Below, piece by piece: positions 57,720 to 64,000 of a stretch of DNA of 64,000 nt. A program made the position numbers and the translations under genes. Position 1 is the first letter of the stretch. Each line of letters starts with the position of its first letter. Where the stretch lies: the NCBI RefSeq assembly GCF_047121295.1, contig NZ_CP139447.1:4216001-4280000 (forward strand), read 5' to 3'. A model generated the notes under the pieces. The model had not been told where the DNA came from. It did not search any database and worked only from the letters and a program-made list of their open reading frames with translations. This DNA is from Longispora sp047121295 (GTDB lineage Bacteria > Actinomycetota > Actinomycetes > Mycobacteriales > Micromonosporaceae).

Positions 57720-58241
57720 GGGGTGTTTCAGGCGGAACACGACCGTGTGCCGGAGGGGGCCCTCGGGCTCGTGCGGGTCGTCGAAGTCCTCGGCCGGATC
57801 GTGGGTCATGCCCAGCCGGCGCATCACCGCCTGGGAACGCGTGTTCGTGGCCGTGGTCAGCGCCAGGATCTCCGGCAGGTCGAGGGTGTCGAAGCCGAAG
57901 GCCAGGACGGCGCGGGCCGCCTCGGTGGCGTAGCCGTGGCCCCACGCGGCGCGGGCCAGCCGCCAGCCGATCTCCACGCCCGTGACCGGTAGACCCTCGT
58001 CCACCGGGTCCAGGCCCGCGAAGCCGACGAAGGCGCCGGCGGCCTCGACCGCCCACCAGCCGTAGCCCCGGCTCTCCAGGTCGGCCTGGAACCGGGCCAT
58101 CGACGCGGCGCTCTGGGCCGTGGTCAGCGGCTCGCCCAGGTGCTCGCGGACCTCCGGGTCGGCGTTCATCGCGGCCCAGGGTTCCAGGTCGGACGCGCGC
58201 CAGGGACGTAGCAACAACCGGTCGGTCCGCAGTTCGGGCAT
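57717..58241 (-). CDS. GNAT N-acetyltransferase, RimJ/RimL type
   Basis: 174 residues typical of the RimJ/RimL group: PELRTDRLLLRPWRASDLEP at the start, VGFAGLDPVDEGLP, EIGWRLARAAWGHGYATEAA (acetyl-CoA loop) and the final TNTRSQAVMRRLGM. These enzymes acetylate N-termini of ribosomal proteins or small molecules. Substrate unknown. It is monocistronic and its 3' end carries the dispersed repeat element also found after the TetR gene. Confidence 0.9.
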   Translation of the reverse strand: MPELRTDRLLLRPWRASDLEPWAAMNADPEVREHLGEPLTTAQSAASMARFQADLESRGYGWWAVEAAGAFVGFAGLDPVDEGLPVTGVEIGWRLARAAWGHGYATEAARAVLAFGFDTLDLPEILALTTATNTRSQAVMRRLGMTHDPAEDFDDPHEPEGPLRHTVVFRLKHP

Positions 58242-58351
58242 GCCGCCAGCCTATCCTGATCTTGGTCGGGCGCCCGTCGCGGCGTCGGCGTGAACCCGTT
58301 TCGGCCGGATGACGGATAACCGGGTGACCATCCCCCACCGAGAGGCCGCCC

Positions 58352-58954
58352 ATGACCCGGACTGACGACGACGACGTCGATGACGCGACCGTCATCACCC
58401 TGTCGCTGCGGGAACCCGAACGGTTCTCCGCCCTGTTCCGCCGGCACGCGCCGCACATCCACCGGTACCTGGCCCGCCGGCTCGGGACCGGGGTCGCCGA
58501 CGACCTGCTGGCCGAGACCTTCCTGGTCGCCTTCCGGCGGCGCGAACGGTACGCGGCCGACCGGCCCGACGCCCGCCCGTGGCTGTACGGCATCGCCACC
58601 CACCTCGTCGGGCAGCACCGCCGCGAGGAGGTGCGCCGGTGCCGGCTCCAGCTGGCCGTCCCCGCCGAGGTCGACGCGGCGTGCCACGCCGACCGGGTGG
58701 CCGCCGACGTCACCAGCCAGGCGCTGCGCCACCTGCTGCTGACCGCCGTCGGCGACCTGGCCGACGGCGACCGGGACGTGCTGCTCCTGGTCGCCTGGGA
58801 GGAACTGAGCTACGAGGAGGTGGCGGCGGCGTTGGCGATCCCCGTCGGCACCGTGCGGTCCCGGCTGAACCGGGCCCGTCGCAAGGTCCGCGACACGCTC
58901 GGCGCGGCCGAGCCCATGACGACGATCGAAGAGGTGCTGCACAGTGGTCGATGA
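58352..58954 (+). CDS. ECF RNA polymerase sigma factor
   Basis: A 200-residue sigma-70-family ECF factor. Region 2 reads FSALFRRHAPHIHRYLARRL then DDLLAETFLVAFRRR. Region 4 reads LADGDRDVLLLVAWEELSYE then VGTVRSRLNRARRKVRD. It lacks extra C-terminal domains. Its stop overlaps the start of the CU044_5270-type gene by 11 bp, the usual pair in actinomycetes, where the second protein is thought to restrain or sense for the sigma factor. GAGAGG precedes ATG 58352. Confidence 0.93.
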   Translation: MTRTDDDDVDDATVITLSLREPERFSALFRRHAPHIHRYLARRLGTGVADDLLAETFLVAFRRRERYAADRPDARPWLYGIATHLVGQHRREEVRRCRLQLAVPAEVDAACHADRVAADVTSQALRHLLLTAVGDLADGDRDVLLLVAWEELSYEEVAAALAIPVGTVRSRLNRARRKVRDTLGAAEPMTTIEEVLHSGR

Positions 58955-59879
58955 CATCCGGCTGGTCCGCGAACTGGGCCAGGACACGCCGCTGCCGCGA
59001 CTGGCGGAGCTGGACGGGGCGTACGCCCGGTTGATGGCGGAGATGGCGGGCCCGGCTCCGGCCGCCGTCGCCGCCGAGAAGGCCACCGTCGCGGGTGCGC
59101 GGCGGGTCGCGGCGCCGAGGCGGCGTCGGTTCGCGCTGGCCTTCGGGCTGCCCGGGCTCGCGGCCGCCGCCGTGGCCGCCGTGCTGGTCCTCGCCCCGCT
59201 CGACGGGGGCGGGCCGGAGGCCGCGCACGCGGAGGCCGCGACCGTCCTGCACCGGGCGGCCGCCGCCGCGCTCACCGTCCCGGACGTGGAACCGCGCCCC
59301 GACCAGTACTACTACGTGCGCACCGAGCAGGCCGGGCACGAGTCCCAGGCGTGGCGGTCGATGGACGGCCAGCACGACGGGTACTTCACGGTGCCCGGTC
59401 AGCCGGCCGAGCCCGTGCCCGGCTGCCACGACGGCCGGCAGCAGGCCTACGACAAGTACGGCCAGCTGGAGGTCGGGGTCACCCGGGAGTGCGAGACCCG
59501 TCCCGCGTACCGGCCGGAGCTGCCGGACACCGCCGACGCGATGTTCGCCTACATCAACGCGGACGCGTCGACGTCCCCGCGGGAGACCCGGGCCAACTAC
59601 ATCGCCAAGACGGCGATGGGGTTGATGGGCCAGACGTATCTGCGGCCGAAGGTCCGGGCCGCACTGTTCGAGGCGCTGAGCAGGGTCCCGGGCCTCACGA
59701 TCGTGCGGGACGTGACCGACGGCGCGGGCCGGCCCGGCATCGGGATCGGCTGGAACCCGGGGTCCGGCGACCAGTACGTGCTCGTGTTCCACCCGACCAC
59801 GTACGCGTACATGGGCATGCGGGACTTCGTGGCGGTGCTGCAGGTGGCGGTCGTGGACCGGGCGGGCCAGCAGCCCTGA
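58944..59879 (+). CDS. CU044_5270-family membrane protein, likely partner of the ECF sigma factor
   Basis: A 311-residue protein. A cytoplasmic N-terminus (~70 residues, DDIRLVRELGQDTPLPRLAE) precedes one membrane helix (~73-93, FALAFGLPGLAAAAVAAVLV). A large extracytoplasmic domain contains AATVLHRAAAAALTVPD, QYYYVRTEQ, SWRSMDGQH-like WRSMDGQHDG and a late GIGIGWNPGSGDQYVLVF. This is the CU044_5270 family, nearly always next to an ECF sigma gene, and a candidate anti-sigma or sensor. GTG 58944 overlaps the sigma gene. Confidence 0.88.
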   Translation: MVDDIRLVRELGQDTPLPRLAELDGAYARLMAEMAGPAPAAVAAEKATVAGARRVAAPRRRRFALAFGLPGLAAAAVAAVLVLAPLDGGGPEAAHAEAATVLHRAAAAALTVPDVEPRPDQYYYVRTEQAGHESQAWRSMDGQHDGYFTVPGQPAEPVPGCHDGRQQAYDKYGQLEVGVTRECETRPAYRPELPDTADAMFAYINADASTSPRETRANYIAKTAMGLMGQTYLRPKVRAALFEALSRVPGLTIVRDVTDGAGRPGIGIGWNPGSGDQYVLVFHPTTYAYMGMRDFVAVLQVAVVDRAGQQP

Positions 59880-59895
59880 CCGTGCCCGTCCGGGG

Positions 59896-59926
59896 TGCCC
59901 CCGCCGACCGGGTGTCGGCGGGGGCA
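59896..59926 (+). terminator. Hairpin terminator after the sigma unit
   Basis: A perfect 13-bp stem TGCCCCCGCCGAC / GTCGGCGGGGGCA with a 5-nt loop, 16 bp after the stop codon. Confidence 0.78.
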
Positions 59927-59947
59927 TCTCCGCGTCCAAGGAAATAG

Positions 59948-59976
59948 TTGACACTGATCAATCAGTACCGGATAGT
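59948..59976 (+). promoter_or_regulatory. Promoter with operator-like palindrome for the PadR unit
   Basis: TTGACA (59948-59953), 17 bp, GATAGT (59971-59976). The palindrome ACTGAT-CA-ATCAGT (59953-59966) fills most of the spacer, well placed for repression by the PadR-type protein encoded downstream. Confidence 0.7.
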
Positions 59977-60011
59977 TGTGGTTGACCACAGCTCTCCGAA
60001 AGGATCACGCC

Positions 60012-60467
60012 ATGGACACCGCCACTCCCGTCCGCGTCCCCGCCCACCACACCCTCACCCGCCACCTCGGCCACTGGACCACGGAGCGGGAGTTCCAGGT
60101 CCGCGCGCACCGGGGCGCCGCCGTGCTGGACCTGCGCTCCCCGCGGATCCCGGCCGGCGACATCCACATCGACGTCGATCTCGACCGGGCCATGCTCAAG
60201 CTGCTGGTCGCCGACGACGCGGTGATCGACGACTGGGACCTGCGCCGGGTCGGGCGCGGCCGGATCTCGGACTGGGAGCGCCCCACCGGGACCGGCGGCC
60301 GGCGGATCGTGCTCACCGGGCGGCTGGCCGGCGCGGAGATCCGGGTGCGCCGGGGCGGGATCGCGATCCTGTCGGCGATGGTCACCAGGGAATACTGGGC
60401 AGACCTGCGCCGGGCACACCGGCAGGGTGGGTTCCCGACCGTGGACGACCCGACCCGCACCGTCTGA
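60012..60467 (+). CDS. Conserved hypothetical protein co-transcribed with PadR
   Basis: A 151-residue soluble protein. The N-terminus AHHTLTRHLGHWTTEREFQV leads to a beta-rich region (RGAAVLDLRSPRIPAGDIHI; MLKLLVADDAVIDDWDL; RRIVLTGRLAGAEIRVRRGG) and ends with REYWADLRRAHRQGGFP. It resembles small actinobacterial proteins of unknown role next to PadR genes. AAAGGA lies upstream of ATG 60012. It is the first gene of the repressor-controlled unit and thus its probable effector. Confidence 0.7.
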   Translation: MDTATPVRVPAHHTLTRHLGHWTTEREFQVRAHRGAAVLDLRSPRIPAGDIHIDVDLDRAMLKLLVADDAVIDDWDLRRVGRGRISDWERPTGTGGRRIVLTGRLAGAEIRVRRGGIAILSAMVTREYWADLRRAHRQGGFPTVDDPTRTV

Positions 60468-60482
60468 GAGGAACCGCGCCTG

Positions 60483-61094
60483 ATGGCCAAGAAGCGCAAG
60501 GTCGCCAACCTGCTGGCACTGGCCGTGCTGTCCTACCTGACCCAGCGGCCGATGCACCCGTACGAGCTGAGCCGCACGCTGCGCGACAACGGGGACGCGC
60601 GCAGCATCAAGTTCAACCACGGCTCGCTCTACATGGTGGTCCAGCAGCTGGCCAGGGCCGGCTTCATCGCCGAACAGGAGACCAGCCGGGACGGCCAACG
60701 CCCCGAGCGCACGGTGTACGCGCTGACCGACGCCGGCCGCCTGGAGCTGCGCGACTGGCTCCGCGAGCTGATCGGGGAGCCCGAGCACGAGTACCCGCAC
60801 TTCGTCGCCGGGCTGTCCCTGATCGGCGCGCTGCCGCCGAGCGAGGTGGTCCCGCTGCTGCGGGCCCGGGGCGAGCGGATCGCCGAGGAGCGGGCCGGGA
60901 TCCGCAAGCTCGTCGACGACGCGCTCGCGGGGGGCCTGCCGGGGTTGTTCCTCGTGGAGGAGGAGTACCGGCTGGCCCTGCTGGACGCCGAGGCCGCCTT
61001 CGTCGAACGGTTCCTCGGGCAGATCACGGACCCGGTGTCCGGGTGGGGGCCGATGTGGGCCGAGTTCCACGGCGAGCCGGCCCCCGGAGCGTAG
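60483..61094 (+). CDS. PadR-family transcriptional regulator
   Basis: A 203-residue PadR protein with an N-terminal winged helix (LLALAVLSYLTQRPMHPYEL; FNHGSLYMVVQQLARAGFI; GQRPERTVYALTDAG) and a C-terminal helical dimer domain (residues ~95-195, Vir_act_alpha_C type). It starts 15 bp after the hypothetical gene, with GAGAGGA as ribosome site. It probably binds the palindrome between -35 and -10 of its own operon. Ligand unknown. Confidence 0.92.
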   Translation: MAKKRKVANLLALAVLSYLTQRPMHPYELSRTLRDNGDARSIKFNHGSLYMVVQQLARAGFIAEQETSRDGQRPERTVYALTDAGRLELRDWLRELIGEPEHEYPHFVAGLSLIGALPPSEVVPLLRARGERIAEERAGIRKLVDDALAGGLPGLFLVEEEYRLALLDAEAAFVERFLGQITDPVSGWGPMWAEFHGEPAPGA

Positions 61095-61203
61095 GCCGGG
61101 AGCCGGCGGCCGGAGCCCGCACCGGGAGCCGACCCCCGCGACGCGCGGAAGCCGGCCCCGGGACGAGCCTGAGAAGCCAGGGGCTGCCAGGGGCCGGGGC
61201 CGG

Positions 61204-62172
61204 TCAGGCCCCGAAGAACCCGGGGATGGCGATCGCCCGACCGGCCTGCCGCGCCTCGTGCAGGACGACCGTGCCGACCGCGATGTCGAGCACCCCGAGC
61301 CCGAACGGCGAGAAGACCGTCGGCAGCTCCGGGTCGAGCTTGATGTCGCCCCGCAGGACCTGGCCGAGGGTGCCGTTGACGAAGTCGCGACTGCCGGTGA
61401 GCTGCTCGGCGAGGTGCGGCGACGTCTGGGCCTTGAGGCAGTGGTCGACGTCGTCCACGACGTTGTTCGCCCGCAGCAGCAGCTCGGGGGCGAGGTCGCG
61501 CAGGGACACGTTGAGGACGACCTGGCCGGGGCGCAGGGCGGTGTCGGCCGGGACGTAGGGCGTGCCGGCGGTGGTGGCGAACACGACCAGGTCCTGATCG
61601 AGGACGTCGGCGAGCCCCCCGGTGCGGGCGGCGGCGAACTGGCCGGCGAACCGGTCGGCGCGCGCCGGCTCCAGGTCGTGGCAGACCACGTCGTCGAGGG
61701 GCACGCCGACCTGCTCCAGGTACCGGGCGATCGTGCCCGCGATGGGCCCGGTGCCGACGAACCCGACCCCGCGCGGCGCGGTGGCCAGCGCGGCGGCGGC
61801 GACGGCGGCCGAGGCGGCGGTGCGCGCGGCGCTGATCCCGGCGGACTCCAGGCACGCGTACGGGCGGCCGGTCGCGTAGTCGTTGAGGATCAGCACCGCC
61901 GACGCGCGCGGGATGCCCCGGTCGTGGTTGCCGGGGAAGCTGCTGATCCACTTGATGCCGGCGGTGTCCACCGAGCCGCCGAGGTAGGCGGGCAGGGCGA
62001 TGATCCGGCTGTCGGGCTTGTCGGGGAAGCGCAGGAAGTAGCTGTCCGGGTTGATGCTCTGCCCGGCGTCGTGCAGGAGGTAGGTCTCCGTCACGATGTC
62101 GACGACCCGGCCCCGGGCCGCCGCGAGGATGTCATCGGCCACGACTCCCGGCACGACATGGAACTCAGACAC
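61204..62172 (-). CDS. sbnB: SbnB-like 2,3-diaminopropionate synthase subunit (ornithine cyclodeaminase family)
   Basis: About 322 residues of the ornithine cyclodeaminase/mu-crystallin family. Typical parts are SYFLRFPDKPDSRIIALPAY, KWISSFPGNHDRGIPRASAV, ARTAASAAVAAAAL, GFVGTGPIAGTIARYL (NAD loop), FATTAGTPYV and NVSLRDLAPELLL. With the SbnA-like gene upstream it matches the staphyloferrin B pair, where SbnB oxidatively cleaves the SbnA product to L-2,3-diaminopropionate and 2-oxoglutarate. GTG 62172 with an AAGGTGG site overlaps the SbnA-like gene by 8 bp. Confidence 0.87.
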   Translation of the reverse strand: MSEFHVVPGVVADDILAAARGRVVDIVTETYLLHDAGQSINPDSYFLRFPDKPDSRIIALPAYLGGSVDTAGIKWISSFPGNHDRGIPRASAVLILNDYATGRPYACLESAGISAARTAASAAVAAAALATAPRGVGFVGTGPIAGTIARYLEQVGVPLDDVVCHDLEPARADRFAGQFAAARTGGLADVLDQDLVVFATTAGTPYVPADTALRPGQVVLNVSLRDLAPELLLRANNVVDDVDHCLKAQTSPHLAEQLTGSRDFVNGTLGQVLRGDIKLDPELPTVFSPFGLGVLDIAVGTVVLHEARQAGRAIAIPGFFGA

Positions 62173-63139
62173 TGGCCCACCTTTCACTGGCGACGATGTT
62201 CACACCCGGGTAGCGGTCGGCCACCCAGGTGTCGCAGTACACGGAATCCAGGTAGCGCTCGCCGAGGTCGGGCGACACCGCCACGACGGTCGACCCCACG
62301 GGCAGGGACGCCGCGATCCGGCGCACCCCGGCCAGCACGGTGCCGGTCGAGCCGCCCACGAGCAGGCCGTGCCGGCGCGCGATCAGCCGGCACATCTCGA
62401 CGGTCTCGGTCTCGGGCACCACGACCTTGTCGAACTCGCCGGTGTCGACGAACACCTCCGGGATCCGGCTGGCGCCCAGCCCCGGGATGTGCCGCTTGCC
62501 GCTCGGCCCGCCGAACAGCATCGAACCCTCCGCGTCCACGGCCACCACCCGGGTACCCGGGCTGTGCTCGCGGTAGTAGGACAGGCAGCCCATCAGCGTG
62601 CCGGTCGTCCCCACCCCGATCACCAGGACGTCGGCGTGCGGCACCTCGCGGTGGATCCCCCGCGCCGTGCGCTCGTGGTGCGCGGCGCGGTTGGCCGGGT
62701 TCGCGTACTGGTTCGGCCACAGCAGGTCCGGGTCCCGCGCGATCTGATCGACGATGTAGTCGACCCGGCTGGCCAGGTACCCGCCGTTGGCGTCGCGTTC
62801 GGAGATCACCACCACCCGCGCGCCCAGGGCCTTCATCGTCCGCACCGCCGCCGGGGTCGCGTTCGGGTCCGTGACGATCGTCAGCTCGTAGCCCTTCGCC
62901 GCGCACACGGCGCTCAACGCGATCCCCAGGTTCCCCGACGACGACTCGATCAACCGCCCGCCGGGCCGCAGGCCCTGCGCCTCCAGGCTCTCCACCAACG
63001 CCACGGCCGGCTTCAGCTTGATCGAGCCCGCCGGGTTGAGCCCCTCGATCTTCAACAGCACGCGCACGTCGGGCACCAGCCCGCCCAGCTCGAGGAACAC
63101 GTCCTCGAACACGATGTCGTGGGCACTCTGGTAGATCAT
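62165..63139 (-). CDS. sbnA: SbnA-like PLP enzyme for 2,3-diaminopropionate synthesis
   Basis: A 324-residue cysteine-synthase-family protein. LNPAGSIKLKPA carries the PLP Lys (Lys41), IESSSGNLGIALS the substrate loop, VIGVGTTGTLMG the phosphate loop, and VGGSTGTVLAG follows. SbnA joins O-phosphoserine and glutamate for SbnB. It is the first gene of the pair; ATG 63139 follows GGGAGG by 11 bp. The phosphoserine preference is inferred from family and partner. It is distinct from the cysteine-synthase-like gene in the 28-35 kb operon. Confidence 0.88.
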   Translation of the reverse strand: MIYQSAHDIVFEDVFLELGGLVPDVRVLLKIEGLNPAGSIKLKPAVALVESLEAQGLRPGGRLIESSSGNLGIALSAVCAAKGYELTIVTDPNATPAAVRTMKALGARVVVISERDANGGYLASRVDYIVDQIARDPDLLWPNQYANPANRAAHHERTARGIHREVPHADVLVIGVGTTGTLMGCLSYYREHSPGTRVVAVDAEGSMLFGGPSGKRHIPGLGASRIPEVFVDTGEFDKVVVPETETVEMCRLIARRHGLLVGGSTGTVLAGVRRIAASLPVGSTVVAVSPDLGERYLDSVYCDTWVADRYPGVNIVASERWASV

Positions 63140-63537
63140 CGCGAACTCAGCCTCCCTGTGGGCGGACTTCGCCGCCTCCGCTGCCGGCGGGCGGGCGCGC
63201 CCGGCCGGCGGATGGTCAACCTTCCCGTGCGCGACCATCGGGGGGAGGACGTCCACTGTGATCATAGGACCGGGAATCGGGTTCGACGGAAGCCCCCGGT
63301 CCGCCGATTTCCGCAGGTCCCGGGGTGCGCGGTGGCGGATCACGGGACCGATCAGGGCATTGAGGACGGCACCGCCGATCGGGGGCGGAGGGGTCCAACG
63401 GGTGCGGAATCGACCGTCCACAATCGCCTGTCGGACCCGCTGGCGCGCATCTCGGGGCCAGATCAAGATCATCTGACCGGTACCCGAAAATGTCGCACCC
63501 GGACCCGCCGGCCCGACGGCCGTGTTTGACTCAGGGT
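63140..63537. other. 398-bp divergent gap
   Basis: The region lies between the SbnA-like and lipoprotein genes. It holds the ribosome site of the former, and TTTGAC near 63525 and GATCAAGATCATC near 63463 as possible regulatory sequences. No protein gene is convincing on either strand. Confidence 0.4.
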
Positions 63538-64000
63538 ATGTCGACGCATACGGCACCTATTCGGGCACGGTGGGCCCTCGTCGCCCTGCTGGCCGGGCTG
63601 GCGCTGTCGGCCGGCTGCGAGGCCGACAAGCCGGCCCCGGCCGCGAACACGGTCCAGCCGTCCGGCCCGTGGACCCTGGTCCGGTGGCTGAAGAGCCGGT
63701 CGGACACCGAGGCCGGGCGCGGCGAGGCCGTGGAGCGCCGCCTCGCGCTGACCCCGTCGTGCTCGGGCGGGAAGTGCTCGATCGCGGTCCGCCCGGACGG
63801 GGTGGGCGGCACCTACCTGCCCGAGGGGTACACGGCGCCGGAGTCCGCCAAGCCGCTCACCAAGCCGTTCACCCTGACGTGGAAGGGGTCGACCGGCACG
63901 TACGAGTACGTCGAGCCGCCGGAGGTCGTGTCCTGTACGGCGGTCGGCGGCACGGTCGTCCCCGACGGGTACGAGGTCACCTCGACCACCACGTTGACGT
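63538..64000 (+). CDS. Lipoprotein, partial at the window end
   Basis: The N-terminal 154 residues of a lipoprotein. Basic RARW precedes the hydrophobic stretch ALVALLAGLALS and the lipobox LSAGC, so it is lipid-anchored outside the membrane. The mature part (VRWLKSRSDTEAGRGEAVER; SCSGGKCSIAVRPDG; FTLTWKGSTGTYEYV) is not assigned to a family. The coding frame is open to the last base. Confidence 0.8.
   Translation, partial: MSTHTAPIRARWALVALLAGLALSAGCEADKPAPAANTVQPSGPWTLVRWLKSRSDTEAGRGEAVERRLALTPSCSGGKCSIAVRPDGVGGTYLPEGYTAPESAKPLTKPFTLTWKGSTGTYEYVEPPEVVSCTAVGGTVVPDGYEVTSTTTLT

Noticed and set aside
1..64000. tRNA or rRNA genes
   Set aside because: Scanning intergenic gaps by eye gave no cloverleaf with a T-arm consensus and no rRNA-like stretch; short genes could have been missed without a covariance search.

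Overview
The window is very GC-rich, with short intergenic gaps, many GTG and some TTG starts, ATGA/GTGA stop-start overlaps, and actinobacterial marker families (SCO3242-type prenyltransferase, CU044_5270-type anti-sigma-like protein, F420-type luciferase-like oxidoreductase, ECF sigma, GlxA, PadR, TetR). I read it as the chromosome of a filamentous actinobacterium, perhaps Micromonosporaceae or a relative. No rRNA, tRNA, CRISPR array, complete insertion sequence or complete prophage was seen.

Layout. 0-9.4 kb: small enzymes with their own regulators (GNAT-GlxA-isochorismatase; a TetR/SRPBCC divergent pair sharing a tandem palindromic operator; ArsR-metallo-beta-lactamase) and two membrane proteins. 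9.4-16.3 kb: a seven-gene operon of the ebo type (EboA, EboB, EboE, EboF, a UbiA/EboC-like prenyltransferase and a sugar-phosphate isomerase-like TIM barrel). An inositol-3-phosphate-synthase-like cyclase sits where classical clusters have the dehydroquinate-synthase-like EboD. A secreted ScyD/ScyE-family propeller protein is transcribed divergently from it.

17.7-35.4 kb: the main discovery, an NRPS- and PKS-free biosynthetic cluster. The minus-strand arm (20.4-27.3 kb) carries a SidA/IucD-type N-hydroxylase, a stand-alone cupin, a class I methionyl-tRNA-synthetase-like enzyme and an FAD amine oxidase. This is the known N-N bond (hydrazine) forming set, but with the cupin and MetRS-like parts as separate genes. 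A small unknown protein and two ATP-grasp ligases complete this arm. The plus-strand arm (27.7-35.4 kb) carries a methyltransferase, GHMP kinase, cysteine-synthase-like enzyme, argininosuccinate-lyase-like enzyme, ATP-grasp ligase, FAD/NAD(P)-binding oxidoreductase and GNAT enzyme, nearly all translationally coupled. An MFS exporter and a circularly permuted ATP-grasp protein lie on the left flank. The two arms diverge from a 400-bp region holding a perfect 10-bp inverted repeat and several TTGATC motifs. I infer a small hydrazine- or hydrazide-containing peptide-like product.

35.4-40.8 kb: housekeeping-like genes and small regulators. About 40.9-46 kb: an accessory stretch with a DnaB paralogue, an NPCBM-like surface protein, a SUKH protein and several gene remnants, including a frameshifted HAD-domain gene. 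A second, internally deleted copy of the same HAD family lies at 53.4 kb. 46-61 kb: secreted protease, lamin-tail protein, diguanylate cyclase, EF-hand protein divergent from a thioester-reductase-like protein across only 18 bp, an ECF sigma unit and a PadR unit. 61.2-63.1 kb: an SbnB/SbnA-like pair predicted to make L-2,3-diaminopropionate, then a lipoprotein gene cut by the window end.
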